NCBI RefSeq assembly: GCF_002835665.1
Contig: NZ_PIZV01000006.1
Location: forward strand, 62,001-126,000
DNA from: Chryseobacterium sp. PMSZPI
GTDB taxonomy: Bacteria; Bacteroidota; Bacteroidia; Flavobacteriales; Weeksellaceae
Direction: 5' to 3'
DNA length: 64,000 nt
The first letter of the stretch is position 1; each line of letters opens with the position of its first letter. A model generated the notes under the pieces. That model saw only the letters and a program-made list of their open reading frames with translations. It was not told the DNA's origin and searched no databases. Of the stretch, positions 1-8,565 are shown one piece after another. The translations under genes and the position numbers were made by a program.

Positions 1-729
1 TTCATTACAGAAATGCCTTGCAGCAGCAGCTCCACGGCTAAATCCGAAAACATCAAATACAATCTTATTGATCTTCTTATCTTTAGGAATACTACTAAAT
101 TCATTGGCTATAACATTTTTAATTCCTTCTTCTACTCTGCCAATCACTCCCCAATCTCCTCTTCCTGCACAGGAACCTGCAATATCGTCTTCCTTATCCT
201 GCTTCGTTCCTATGCCTTCTACATATTGTTTTAAAATAGCATAGTTTCCATATTCCGGATGAGCATCTTCACTTCCTTTTGCATCTTCACTCGGGTTCTT
301 TTTCTCTTTATAAAGATCAAACAGTTTGGCAACGTTTGAATAAGGATTCCAATAACTATCGCGGTCTGAGATTTTAATCTTTTTTTGTTTTCCGGTTTTG
401 GGATCTTTGATGGTTTCGTAATATTCCTGGGGAACGGTATCATTTTTATAATAGGTTTCTCCGGAGTTGATCTTACTGTAATAGGTCTTATCAGAATTAT
501 ACCTGTTATTTCCTGTACCATCAAAAAACATCCCGATAAAAATATTTACAGAATCTTTAGGCTGATACGCCGGAGCTTTTTCTACCGCGGAGCCGTGATG
601 AATATCCTTATCTGCATTCAGATTATTCAAACCCAATGCATTGATATTGGTATTCCCTTCAGAGTACAGATTATACCCTTTTTCGGTTACTTTAGTATAT
701 TTCCCGTTGACAATTCTTGTTCTGCTCAT
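1..729 (-). CDS. T6SS Tle1-like phospholipase effector (DUF2235 type), C-terminus beyond window
   Basis: The reading frame is open from an ATG at 729 to the window edge, giving 243 residues. Two motifs of the Tle1/DUF2235 alpha/beta-hydrolase family are visible: FFDGTGNN at about residues 68-75 and the nucleophile elbow GFSRGAAAARHF at about 229-240, with Ser231 as the expected catalytic serine. Known family members are T6SS-delivered phospholipases that attack membranes of rival cells. The start lies 10 bases after the vgrG stop on the same strand, the usual arrangement for a VgrG-carried effector. The Asp and His of the triad and any immunity gene would lie outside the window. Family assignment is confident; phospholipase activity and toxicity are inferred. 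Confidence 0.85.
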   Translation of the reverse strand, partial: MSRTRIVNGKYTKVTEKGYNLYSEGNTNINALGLNNLNADKDIHHGSAVEKAPAYQPKDSVNIFIGMFFDGTGNNRYNSDKTYYSKINSGETYYKNDTVPQEYYETIKDPKTGKQKKIKISDRDSYWNPYSNVAKLFDLYKEKKNPSEDAKGSEDAHPEYGNYAILKQYVEGIGTKQDKEDDIAGSCAGRGDWGVIGRVEEGIKNVIANEFSSIPKDKKINKIVFDVFGFSRGAAAARHFCNE

Positions 730-739
730 AGGAAAAATA

Positions 740-2692
740 TTAGTGATTATGCCCTTTTTCACCACTGTTCATATGGATCGAACTTTTCGTATGGCTTGTA
801 AAGTTTTCTTCAGTACTGAAATTCATTTCTTTTCTTGAAATTTCATTACGTTCCTGTTTTACTTCGCTGTGTACGTCTCCTTCTATAAACTCGGTGAGTT
901 TTCCTGTGATGAAAACCTGGGAATCTCCTATCACGGAAGAGGTTTTTATCATTCCCACACTTTCACTATGATTCATCGTCACCGTATCTGTTTTATTCAT
1001 ACCAACGCTGGTAGACATATTTTGTCCGACATTGATATTGAGATTTCCGCCTGCATTAAAATTGATATCATTAGGTGCAGATACTGTGATGTTTCCTTTG
1101 CCGTCCATGAAATAGTTGTTTCCGCTTGGGTCTACAATATTTACGCTTCCTTCGGCATCATCCATCAGAATACGGATACCGCTTCTGGTCTGAATAGATT
1201 TTAAATGGTTATTCACGCCACCGCCAAGGGCAACCCCACCATGGAACATTCCGCCCATCACGAAAGGACGGTCCGGATGGTTATGTACAAATCCCACCAT
1301 TACCTGGTCTCCCACTTCCGGAATAGCTACATAGCCTCTGTTTTGGGTGATCTGATCTGTTCCTCCCGCATCCGGGCTCATTACTCTGATAAAATCTGTA
1401 GTTTCATTAAGCTGCCACAGGAATTTTACTTTTACACGGCCCTGTCCCAAAGGATCTTCGTTGGAAATTACTAGGGCCGGCTGTATTTCTGCAAAAGGGG
1501 TTGTAAATTCAGGTTTCGGGATGAATCCTGTATCAGAAGCAATGGCTTCAAAGCTTCCTTTATAATGGCCTAAGGTATCAATCTCATGGGTTACCTCTGT
1601 CATCATCAGTTTTGTGAAATATCCTGTTTTACTGGAATCAGGTTTTCTCAGGTAAAGATCTGCGGTACATCCGGGATACAGAAATGGCATTGTGGTATCA
1701 CCGGATACTACAAATACATCTACTCCTTTGCTGCCCCATGCTCCTGTTTGGGAATTTACCACATCCATATCGGTAGCTGCCCTGATAGGAGCCGACTGAA
1801 GTGAAGGGGTTTTAAAAATACCTTCGTTATTTGAATAAGCAGTTTGGGCAAGACTTCCCATATGCTTTAACGGTGTTTCCCCTGATGTTAACATAGCATT
1901 CTTACTGCTGTTATATCCATAATAACCGGGTTGGGTATGGATTGCTCTAAGTTCGGTATGAATATTTGAGGCGTTACTTCCGCTTATTAGCTCGAGAGGT
2001 GCAGCCGGAGCCGGCATATTTCCGAAATGCAGCACTTCTCCATCATAGAAAAACTGTTCTCCATAGGCTTCTGCTAGTCGGCATAAGTAATTATAATGGG
2101 TTTCATTATACTGGGAGCTGTAGACAATTTGTGATGAAGCTTTGGCATTCACTCTGAAATCATACCAAAACGGATCTATTCCCTGTTTAATAACCTCATC
2201 GGCTATAATTCCTGTATTAACAGGCTGCGATCCCCCAAAGCTCTGGGTATGTGGAGATCCGTCTAAAAGAATCGTAGGGCTGAAACCTTTTAAAACAATA
2301 TTTCCCCAACTATGAGCTTCCTGGCTGAATCCTACCTTGGTAATGATTCCTACGAAAACCCTTTCAGGGCTGTTTTTGGTTTCAAAATCTTTGTAAGCAA
2401 TTTTGATGGTAAGACGTTTTCCTAAAAATGCATTGGCCTGTTCCAGCTGATGGCCCTGTTTTTCGGATAAGGCATCATGAGCCAGCGTTAGCTCAAATTC
2501 GTGATGGGTTACTGCGCTTTGCTTTAATTTGAAATGTTTAAAACTGGAAATGATTTCACCATTGATTACTGCAGAAAGTTTTACAATGCGGTTGATTCCC
2601 GCTATATTATTTTCTTTCACTGCCTTGGCATTATCGGGAGCACGGTATCCATCAGTAAAGGATACGCGTTCTGAAGTCGTATTTTTTTTCAT
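740..2692 (-). CDS. vgrG: Type VI secretion system tip protein VgrG
   Basis: A 650-residue VgrG (TssI), the trimeric spike that caps the Hcp tube and carries effectors. The N-terminal half (about 30-400) resembles the gp27-like base, including an early immunoglobulin-like stretch. The middle has the gp5 OB-fold pattern, with NEDPLGQGRVKVKF near 410-425 followed by SPDAGG, AIPEVGDQVMVGF and HNHPDRPFVMGG. The last ~120 residues show short repeating G/N/S-rich strands (GNITVSA, GNLNINVG) typical of the gp5 beta-helix. The protein ends in a charged tail with no obvious fused toxin, so the effector is probably the lipase gene directly downstream. The ATG at 2692 is preceded by a TAnnTTTG element at 2728-2735. 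Confidence 0.93.
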   Translation of the reverse strand: MKKNTTSERVSFTDGYRAPDNAKAVKENNIAGINRIVKLSAVINGEIISSFKHFKLKQSAVTHHEFELTLAHDALSEKQGHQLEQANAFLGKRLTIKIAYKDFETKNSPERVFVGIITKVGFSQEAHSWGNIVLKGFSPTILLDGSPHTQSFGGSQPVNTGIIADEVIKQGIDPFWYDFRVNAKASSQIVYSSQYNETHYNYLCRLAEAYGEQFFYDGEVLHFGNMPAPAAPLELISGSNASNIHTELRAIHTQPGYYGYNSSKNAMLTSGETPLKHMGSLAQTAYSNNEGIFKTPSLQSAPIRAATDMDVVNSQTGAWGSKGVDVFVVSGDTTMPFLYPGCTADLYLRKPDSSKTGYFTKLMMTEVTHEIDTLGHYKGSFEAIASDTGFIPKPEFTTPFAEIQPALVISNEDPLGQGRVKVKFLWQLNETTDFIRVMSPDAGGTDQITQNRGYVAIPEVGDQVMVGFVHNHPDRPFVMGGMFHGGVALGGGVNNHLKSIQTRSGIRILMDDAEGSVNIVDPSGNNYFMDGKGNITVSAPNDINFNAGGNLNINVGQNMSTSVGMNKTDTVTMNHSESVGMIKTSSVIGDSQVFITGKLTEFIEGDVHSEVKQERNEISRKEMNFSTEENFTSHTKSSIHMNSGEKGHNH

Positions 2693-2727
2693 GTCTTATA
2701 TTTGTGTTATTCTGGCCCTGATTATCA

Positions 2728-2735
2728 CAAATATA
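2728..2735 (-). promoter_or_regulatory. Putative -7 element of vgrG promoter
   Basis: The minus strand reads TATATTTG, an exact match to the Bacteroidetes -7 consensus TAnnTTTG, 35 bases upstream of the vgrG ATG. A TTG lies about 24 bases further upstream, slightly beyond the usual -33 spacing. Confidence 0.5.
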
Positions 2736-2861
2736 AAAAATATTTTAAAATTAAATCCACAATTCGAGAAATATAATTATTTTATTAGGAGAATTTGGAA
2801 ATTATTCAACAACTAATACCTTGGTACATCTTTTGAATTTAAAAAAGCTAATATTCTATCC

Positions 2862-3404
2862 ATGAAAAGATCACTATTCCTATACCTCAGTATTCTATTC
2901 CTCTTTTTTGCTTGCAAGAAAAATACAACCCGGTCCCCTATGGCCTCGGATGCTATGATTGGATTTAAAATTAAAGAATTGTACACAACATACGGTAAAT
3001 CTAATGAAGCTGTTTATCGTCAGCCAATTCCTGATAATTTATTTTCCTCTGAATTGAAAACTCTTCTCGAGAAAGTAATATCCGCTTCTAAAGCCGATAT
3101 TGAAAAGGTAAAACATAGTGATCATCCCGATGAAAAGCCTCTGATCATTGAAGGAGCTGTTTTTTCCAGCTTATATGAAGGGTATACGGATTATAAGATC
3201 CAATCGATAGATATTCATGATAAAGCAGCGACTGTAAAGGTTCGGTTTGAGTACAATATGGTTGATCCCAAGGAGGTATGGACTGACACGATACATCTGA
3301 TCTATTCAGATAAAGGATGGAGAATTGATAATATTACTTTTGATTCTATCGGAAATTCTAAAGACCTTATTACAAGATTAACGGATTATATCACACCACA
3401 ATAA
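2862..3404 (+). CDS. Putative lipoprotein of unknown function
   Basis: A 180-residue protein starting with a lipoprotein signal: short basic N-terminus, hydrophobic stretch at 4-16 and a lipobox ending LFFACKK, with Cys18 as the lipidation site. The mature part is soluble and charged. It ends with the pattern YSDKGWRIDNI followed by a short helix, reminiscent of small NTF2-like or DUF3828-type lipoproteins, but no family can be assigned by eye. It is a single gene on the plus strand, divergent from vgrG and closed by the hairpin at 3408-3432. Function is unknown; a T6SS immunity role is possible but rests only on proximity. Confidence 0.8.
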   Translation: MKRSLFLYLSILFLFFACKKNTTRSPMASDAMIGFKIKELYTTYGKSNEAVYRQPIPDNLFSSELKTLLEKVISASKADIEKVKHSDHPDEKPLIIEGAVFSSLYEGYTDYKIQSIDIHDKAATVKVRFEYNMVDPKEVWTDTIHLIYSDKGWRIDNITFDSIGNSKDLITRLTDYITPQ

Positions 3405-3407
3405 AAA

Positions 3408-3432
3408 AGCCGCTAAAAAAGCGGCTCAATTT
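3408..3432. terminator. Bidirectional rho-independent terminator
   Basis: AGCCGC (3408-3413) pairs with GCGGCT (3421-3426). An A-run lies on the left and T-run on the right, so it can end both the plus-strand lipoprotein gene and the minus-strand peptide gene at 3434. Confidence 0.8.
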
Positions 3433-3433
3433 T

Positions 3434-3568
3434 TTATGGACATTGTACGATTGGAACATCACTACAAATTACTTTATTTGCCCACTCGCAAAATGTACAG
3501 TATTTTTTAGGCTCTCCTCCGTACACTGACTTTAAATCTGACTTAGTCAGCTTCTTTAAATTTTTCAT
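3434..3568 (-). CDS. Bacteriocin-like double-glycine peptide, 44 aa
   Basis: A 44-residue gene read on the minus strand from ATG 3568 to TAA 3434. The leader MKNLKKLTKSDLKSVYGG ends in Gly-Gly, the cleavage signal of C39-peptidase ABC exporters. The 26-residue mature part holds four Cys (24, 27, 36, 43) and ends in Cys-Pro, suggesting disulfides. The leader closely matches those of the peptides at 7886 and 8253. Such peptides are common in Chryseobacterium as 'bacteriocin-like' proteins, with no experimentally defined role that I know of. No exporter is adjacent. Confidence 0.75.
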   Translation of the reverse strand: MKNLKKLTKSDLKSVYGGEPKKYCTFCEWANKVICSDVPIVQCP

Positions 3569-3973
3569 ATAGTTTTAATTTTATGGTTTTGTAAAATTAT
3601 AATGAATTTATTATTATATATTACAATTTCATATGTAAATTTTACAGAATTTTCATTTATTTCATAAAATTAAAATAGGAAGCTGTTTAAACTTTTATAT
3701 TGATTATTTTTAACCACAAAAGATTTCACCTCTTAAGTTTTTTAGAGTCAGGCCTTATGCATAATAAGGACACTTAAGCTTTGTGAAAATCTTTGATTTT
3801 CATCTGATATGGACTTTTCTACGAAATCGTTTTAAACAAACTTACTTAAGTGAACTAAAGTGTTTTAAAATGAAAGCCTTTGTGGTTTATAAAGTTTAAA
3901 CAACTTTTAGATAAAAAAGGCATAACTCAAAGAATTAAAGCAAGATATGTTTTTGGGGTTATTTTTCCCAATA
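3569..3973. other. Intergenic region with a MITE-like element
   Basis: No gene was seen. The first ~110 bases are very AT-rich and would hold the peptide gene promoter. The remainder is largely the inverted-repeat element at 3681-3905. Confidence 0.6.
3681..3905. repeat. Small element with terminal inverted repeats
   Basis: The left end AGCTGTTTAAACTTTTATA (3681-3699) is the near-exact reverse complement of the right end TATAAAGTTTAAACAACT (3888-3905). A second inner pair follows: AACCACAAAAG near 3712-3722 and CTTTGTGGTTT near 3878-3888. Inside are CTTAAGT motifs but no reading frame. The structure is that of a non-autonomous miniature element or a large hairpin. Confidence 0.6.
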
Positions 3974-4378
3974 TTATTTGTTACTAATTTCAACGGTAAC
4001 AGGCATTACATAAGTAAAAGCAACCATATTTTCATTCAGGCTTTTTCGGTCTACCCTGTAGTCAAGTTCACTGAGAACTGTTTCAATTTCTTTGTTTACA
4101 TTTTTGCAGTCTCCGGTAGAATGTACATTTACGATTTTACCATTTTGGGAGATATCAAATTTTACCACTGAATTTACAGTTCCTTGTTTAAAATCAGGAT
4201 TGGTAAGATCAAAATTAGCGATCAGTCGATTTCTTATATCGTTAAAAGTTTCATTCTTATTTAATTGAATCTCTTGGATGGTATTATGATTGGTGGCTTG
4301 TGCCTTAACAGTATTCATTGCCACAACGAATCCGCCAATGAAAAGTGAAGCCATTAATATTTGAATTTTATTTTTCAT
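3974..4378 (-). CDS. Secreted protein with a TonB-C-like domain, function unknown
   Basis: A 134-residue protein with an N-terminal signal peptide: a basic start (KNK), a hydrophobic core to about residue 24 and a likely cleavage after VKA. The mature part VVKFDISQNGKIVNVHSTG, followed by a helix and a last beta-strand, resembles the small alpha/beta fold of TonB C-terminal domains, which are often free-standing in Bacteroidetes. It lacks the transmembrane anchor and proline-rich linker of a functional TonB. It is a single gene on the minus strand. The family likeness is tentative. Confidence 0.65.
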   Translation of the reverse strand: MKNKIQILMASLFIGGFVVAMNTVKAQATNHNTIQEIQLNKNETFNDIRNRLIANFDLTNPDFKQGTVNSVVKFDISQNGKIVNVHSTGDCKNVNKEIETVLSELDYRVDRKSLNENMVAFTYVMPVTVEISNK

Positions 4379-4556
4379 AACAATCTGGTTTTAAATATTA
4401 TACTTAATCATTTATATCTCTTACCCAAAGTTATTAAAATAATTCATATTAAATTTACATTCAGTTAACATTTGGTTAACATTAAAATTAAATACCTGAT
4501 TTACAGGTGAATAAATTTAAAAACAATTTAAAAATTAATATTGAAAGCTAAAATTA

Positions 4557-4590
4557 AGCTCATAAATCAATGTTTATGAGCTTTAATCTA
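4557..4590 (-). terminator. Terminator of the porin operon
   Basis: AAGCTCATAAA (4557-4567) pairs perfectly with TTTATGAGCTT (4574-4584), directly after the stop of the porin gene. The T-rich tail on the minus strand is modest. Confidence 0.65.
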
Positions 4591-5943
4591 TTAAAAGTTA
4601 AACATCATCCTTGCCTGAAGTGAGTTGAAGTTTTTATCATCAGGATAATAAGGGTTATCCAGGCGGCTATAGGTATAAGCCAGCATCAAAATAGCATGCC
4701 TATTGAAGGTATAATTCAACCCTACAGTTGCAGAATGCATTTTTCCTCCTGCCAGGCTCATGGATTCATTAGGATAGTCTGTAATATTTCCGTCCGGATA
4801 AAATCTGTTTCTTCCTTTTACAAATACATCTCCCGATTTAATATCATTCAGATTGGTATAACTGTAACGGGCAACTGCTTCTATGGCTCCTTTTTCATAT
4901 ACTCCTTCCATCAAAGCAAATTCTTTACTGTATTTATAGCTGGGTTTGCTATTGAGCAAAGCCCCCAATTCAATATATCCTCCATCAAAACTCGTTGAAG
5001 AAAGCGGGTTCGCTTCTTGCCAGCTTTTAAGTGTCGTCCAGCTCCAAAGTCCCCCTAACTGATTGTTAAAAAGAGTCTCATCATCTCTTTTTTTCGTAAT
5101 CTTCTGGTAAATATATTCTCCTCTTACAAAATACTTTTGTCTTTTGTATAATACATCTACTCCTATTTTATATATATTTTTTGCCCATAATACATTGGTC
5201 CCTAAAAACTTATTGGGTTGTTCCAGTGGATTCTCCATAGGAGCAGCAACATTCTGATTGGTTTGTAAAACCGTATTATTATCTATAAGGTTTCCACCAT
5301 TGTTTCTTTTGTATCGTAAAGAGACTCCAACGTGTGCAGTTTGTTCTTCATTGTTAACCGGAATATAGACATAACGTCCTGTAACATTCCAGCTTTGATT
5401 TCCGGTTGCTTTTTTATTTTCATAGACATCTTCTGTAAAGACACCTGTATCTGAAAAGAATTTTGAATTAAAATATTTATAGGTAAGTCCCAGAGCTCTG
5501 AAGTTTCCTAAAGCAAATACTGCTGAAGGGCGTGTGATAAAGTGCATTCCATATTCACTGGTATTCAGGTTCATTGAAAATGGTTCTGCGTAGTACCCCA
5601 GCTTCAAACTCTTGCTGCTTTTCTCGTCATTTTTCAGATAATAGCGGATAAATAAATTTCGTTGTGTAAATTCTCCCCTACCAAAATCAAAATCGCCATA
5701 AAAGTACCAGTTTTTATAAGTTAATGAAGTTCTTAATCGAGCATCATCAATAGCTGCACCGGACTTTACCTTAGTGTAATCGCTAGTATTATATGCTAAA
5801 TCGGTAAAGAAACGTGCTCCTAAATTGATTTTCACATCGTTTTCTTTGTCTTCGTAGATATTGTATGGTTTTAATTCGGCTTTATCCTGGGCTTGAGCAT
5901 TGAAAGCCAATATTATTAATATAGGTAAAATTATTTTTTTCAT
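4591..5943 (-). CDS. Porin, phosphate-selective O/P family
   Basis: A 450-residue outer-membrane beta-barrel protein with a signal peptide (residues 1-18, cleavage after AQAQ). The mature protein shows alternating amphipathic strands and aromatic girdle residues, including the OprO/OprP-like features GDFDFGRGEF, RNLFIRYYL and KLGYYAEPFSMN in the first third. The last strand LQARMMFNF ends in Phe, the usual BAM recognition signal. It lies 18 bases downstream of the glycerophosphodiesterase gene and probably shares its transcript. This fits uptake of phosphate or organophosphate, though substrate specificity cannot be read from sequence. Confidence 0.85.
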   Translation of the reverse strand: MKKIILPILIILAFNAQAQDKAELKPYNIYEDKENDVKINLGARFFTDLAYNTSDYTKVKSGAAIDDARLRTSLTYKNWYFYGDFDFGRGEFTQRNLFIRYYLKNDEKSSKSLKLGYYAEPFSMNLNTSEYGMHFITRPSAVFALGNFRALGLTYKYFNSKFFSDTGVFTEDVYENKKATGNQSWNVTGRYVYIPVNNEEQTAHVGVSLRYKRNNGGNLIDNNTVLQTNQNVAAPMENPLEQPNKFLGTNVLWAKNIYKIGVDVLYKRQKYFVRGEYIYQKITKKRDDETLFNNQLGGLWSWTTLKSWQEANPLSSTSFDGGYIELGALLNSKPSYKYSKEFALMEGVYEKGAIEAVARYSYTNLNDIKSGDVFVKGRNRFYPDGNITDYPNESMSLAGGKMHSATVGLNYTFNRHAILMLAYTYSRLDNPYYPDDKNFNSLQARMMFNF

Positions 5944-5961
5944 TTCGATTCGTTATTAATG

Positions 5962-7347
5962 TTAATACCCCAATTCGTCTAGTATTGCAGGCGCCATTTT
6001 TACATTCTCAGGAGCTCCTGACGGTCTTACTCCTTTGGATATATAATAATCCAGGGTCATTTCTGAACGGTTGGTAAACATTCCGTCCACATAAGGTGGC
6101 GGAGCCTGTCCGGGGATGGTATTCCCATAATTATAATCTCCAAAATATTTTTTCATTTGATCCATTGTATCGAATGAATAAGCATGAATTCTCATATTTG
6201 ATTTTCGGATAAGTGTTGCCTGCCATGGTCTTAGCATCTCAGGATAATTATTGGGTGCTCCGGCTATAGCAGGTCCCATGAAATGGGCCAGATTTTCTAT
6301 CCCCAGATTAATGAAAGATGCATAGCCCTGAGGAGAATCATCGATGAGATCTGTAGCACCATTTCCCTTCCATAACAGAAAACACATAGGGATTTTTCCC
6401 TGAAAGGCATCTTTAGCCTGCTTCAGACTAGAGAGAGAAAACGTTTGAAGAATAACTTTACCATTTGTATTTCCAATATTTACTTTTTTATCTTTATACC
6501 ACTGTGCATTAGTAGCTGCAGGTTTATCGATGATATTCCATCCTAGTCTGGAAAGTTCTTTTCCAAGAACAGGCGGTGTTAAAGCAGGATTTAACCAAGG
6601 CTCCTTAAACTCGATATAAACTCCCGGACGATTCCCTGAATCTTTGTCGTCCACTTCATATAAAAAAGTATAGGTTGCCTGTTTTTTTCCTTTTACCATT
6701 ACTATATCGCGACTGTTATCAGGTTTTCTTTTCAGCTTTTTACCTTCTCCGATTCTTATAAGGTCTTCCAATGTAGAAATATATTGATGCTGAGCAACGA
6801 ACCCTGATCTGGCTTGTTCCGGATTAGCATCATTAAACCATTTTCCGGCATCCAGTTTCATTAGTTCCCAATACATATAGGAATTAGCAGCTCCCGGTAT
6901 AAAGCCCGCCTTATCCGCAGCAATCTGCGTTTCAATCTCAGAGGCTGTCATCATTGTAAATGTCTGATAGTACTCCCTTCTCATGGATTCTGGAAAAGTT
7001 TCACCAAAGACATTCTCATAATTGGTTGTTCTTTTGAGATTATCATCATGGAGAGCCAGGATAACACCATCCTTAGAAATCTGTAAATCTGCTTCCAGAT
7101 AGTCTGCTCCAATATTTCGAGCCCATCTGTAAGCTGATTCTGTTTCTTCAGGAGTCCAGAATGTACTTCCTCTGTGAGCAATGACCGGGTATTGAGGCAC
7201 GTAATCCCTAACTTTTGTCATTTCTGAAGAAAGTTGCATGACGGCAACTTTAGTAACATCAGCAGAACTGTCATTAAATGAATCCTGCTCATTACAAGCC
7301 ATCAACGTTACCGCTATAGCTCCTAATTTGAATACATGTTTTAACAT
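5962..7347 (-). CDS. Glycerophosphodiester phosphodiesterase family lipoprotein
   Basis: A GDPD-family enzyme that hydrolyses glycerophosphodiesters to glycerol-3-phosphate and an alcohol. I chose the ATG at 7347 because it begins a clean lipoprotein signal, MLKHVFKLGAIAVTLMAC (Cys18). A further upstream start would put twelve polar residues before it. Catalytic signatures are clear: IAHRGSTFWTPEET, then EADLQISKDGVILALHDD (metal-binding Glu/Asp and second His). The 461-residue length is larger than minimal GDPDs because of insertions between the core strands. Its gene lies directly upstream of the O/P-type porin, consistent with capture of phosphodiesters at the cell surface or periplasm. 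Confidence 0.9.
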   Translation of the reverse strand: MLKHVFKLGAIAVTLMACNEQDSFNDSSADVTKVAVMQLSSEMTKVRDYVPQYPVIAHRGSTFWTPEETESAYRWARNIGADYLEADLQISKDGVILALHDDNLKRTTNYENVFGETFPESMRREYYQTFTMMTASEIETQIAADKAGFIPGAANSYMYWELMKLDAGKWFNDANPEQARSGFVAQHQYISTLEDLIRIGEGKKLKRKPDNSRDIVMVKGKKQATYTFLYEVDDKDSGNRPGVYIEFKEPWLNPALTPPVLGKELSRLGWNIIDKPAATNAQWYKDKKVNIGNTNGKVILQTFSLSSLKQAKDAFQGKIPMCFLLWKGNGATDLIDDSPQGYASFINLGIENLAHFMGPAIAGAPNNYPEMLRPWQATLIRKSNMRIHAYSFDTMDQMKKYFGDYNYGNTIPGQAPPPYVDGMFTNRSEMTLDYYISKGVRPSGAPENVKMAPAILDELGY

Positions 7348-7669
7348 AATAGATTTATTAAATGTTTTTTGCTTTTTGATCAATAATTTTTCCCTGTTGA
7401 TGAGCCTTTTAATGGTTATTAGTAATTTTATTTTTGATTTATCTTAATCCCTATCTAATCAATCATTTAAATAGAGTATAATATGTCTAAGTCTATTTTT
7501 TTATTTCATGATATTGTGATATTCAAGATCAGGTAAGCCCTATTCAAAAGATCATAACAAAGGCTAGAAATACTGAATGGATCGGATTAAATCGTATGTT
7601 TAAAAATGATGGAATTGAGATGGAATAAGAGTTTAAAGAAACCGGACATTTTATTTTTTTTCATTTGCG

Positions 7670-7677
7670 CAAAAGTA
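7670..7677 (-). promoter_or_regulatory. Possible -7 element (TACTTTTG)
   Basis: The minus strand reads TACTTTTG, matching TAnnTTTG. It lies about 320 bases upstream of the phosphodiesterase start, so it would imply a long untranslated leader, or it may be a chance match. Confidence 0.35.
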
Positions 7678-7775
7678 ATAAAATAAAACCGGCCATCAGA
7701 GCATTTTTTTAGCAATAAGAAACCTTATAAGTAAAAGCACTAAATATGTAAAAATAATTCTACATTTACATCATA

Positions 7776-7809
7776 TACAAAAAAAGAATCTGCAAAAAAG
7801 CAGATTCTT
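7776..7809 (-). terminator. Terminator of peptide gene at 7886
   Basis: AAGAATCTGC (7784-7793) pairs perfectly with GCAGATTCTT (7800-7809) across a six-base loop. On the minus strand the stem is followed by a T-run. Confidence 0.85.
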
Positions 7810-7885
7810 CTTAATCTAATCAAGAAATAATATTTGAGAATTAACAGTGTATTGTAAGCGGTTAATTCTTACCTTTAAAAGGTTT

Positions 7886-7993
7886 TTATTCTCCTTGTTT
7901 ACACATCCAAGGACATGCAGTCTGGCAGCTACATTTGTCTCCGCCCATTACTGTTTTCAATTCCGCTTTGTTTAATGGTCTTAAATTTTTCAT
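7886..7993 (-). CDS. Bacteriocin-like double-glycine peptide, 35 aa
   Basis: A 35-residue gene, ATG at 7993 and TAA at 7886. The leader MKNLRPLNKAELKTVMGG ends in Gly-Gly, followed by a 17-residue mature part with four Cys in a C-x-C-x3-C-x3-C pattern and acidic end. It is closed by the strong hairpin at 7784-7809. Leader similarity to the peptides at 3434 and 8253 marks one family with divergent mature parts. Function is unknown. Confidence 0.75.
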   Translation of the reverse strand: MKNLRPLNKAELKTVMGGDKCSCQTACPWMCKQGE

Positions 7994-8183
7994 AATAAAT
8001 ATTTTGTGATTTGGTTTTGTAAAATTATCACTTATATTACTTTATTGTTTACATTTTCATATTTAATATTTATATAATTCACATATTTATGAAATAATAA
8101 ATTATAAAACAAAACACCCACTCAATTTGTGAATTCTTAATATGATTTATTTGCTTTAATTATTTTTTAAACAAAATTCAATT

Positions 8184-8219
8184 AAAAAGCTGCACTCAAT
8201 ATTCTTGAGACAGCCTTTT
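8184..8219 (-). terminator. Imperfect terminator of peptide gene at 8253
   Basis: On the minus strand AAAGGCTG..CTCAA pairs imperfectly with TTGAG..CAGCTTTTT, ending in a T-run. Confidence 0.6.
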
Positions 8220-8252
8220 AACTTTTCGAAAATCTAGATTAGCATAGAAATG

Positions 8253-8393
8253 TTATTCCCATGGACATTTTGGCTTTACCCCACATACCTGCGTGCCAAA
8301 TCCACATTTTTTACAAATTCTTTGTGCTTCAATTTGAGCTCCTCCATACGTTAACTGTAGTTCAGCTCTACTTAATTTTTTTAGGTTTTTCAT
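8253..8393 (-). CDS. Bacteriocin-like double-glycine peptide, 46 aa
   Basis: A 46-residue gene, ATG at 8393 and TAA at 8253. The leader MKNLKKLSRAELQLTYGG ends in Gly-Gly; the 28-residue mature part has four Cys (27, 30, 37, 43), is lysine-rich and ends CPWE. It is the third member of the peptide family seen at 3434 and 7886, here directly downstream of uvrA on the same strand but separated from it by the hairpin at 8511-8535. The AT-rich bases before its ATG presumably hold its own promoter. Confidence 0.75.
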   Translation of the reverse strand: MKNLKKLSRAELQLTYGGAQIEAQRICKKCGFGTQVCGVKPKCPWE

Positions 8394-8504
8394 GATAATA
8401 AAATATTTTGCTTTATAAAATTAACAAATATTTTTCTTTATCTTTTATATTTTCATATTTACATTTTATAAAATTCACATATAAGTGATAATATTATGCT
8501 ATAA

Positions 8505-8535
8505 ATAAAAAAGAACCTACATAGAGTAGATTCTT
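8505..8535 (-). terminator. Terminator of uvrA
   Basis: AAGAAcCTAC (8511-8520) pairs with GTAGaTTCTT (8526-8535), one mismatch, with A-rich flank on the left giving a T-run on the minus strand. Confidence 0.75.
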
Positions 8536-8565
8536 TTTATATGATGATCTATTTATCTTAAAATT

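Larger units (their letters stand above)
7348..7885. other. Intergenic region upstream of the phosphodiesterase gene
   Basis: About 540 bases without a convincing gene. It contains a TAnnTTTG match on the minus strand at 7670-7677, which would leave a ~315-base leader before the phosphodiesterase start, and the terminator of the next peptide gene at 7776-7809. A short plus-strand frame at about 7520-7628 ending EME-stop looks vaguely protein-like but has no start or recognisable motif. Confidence 0.5.

Noticed and set aside
7520..7628. Plus-strand frame ending ...NRMFKNDGIEME-stop
   Set aside because: It looks mildly protein-like, but there is no start codon, no family likeness and no second copy; too weak to call a pseudogene.
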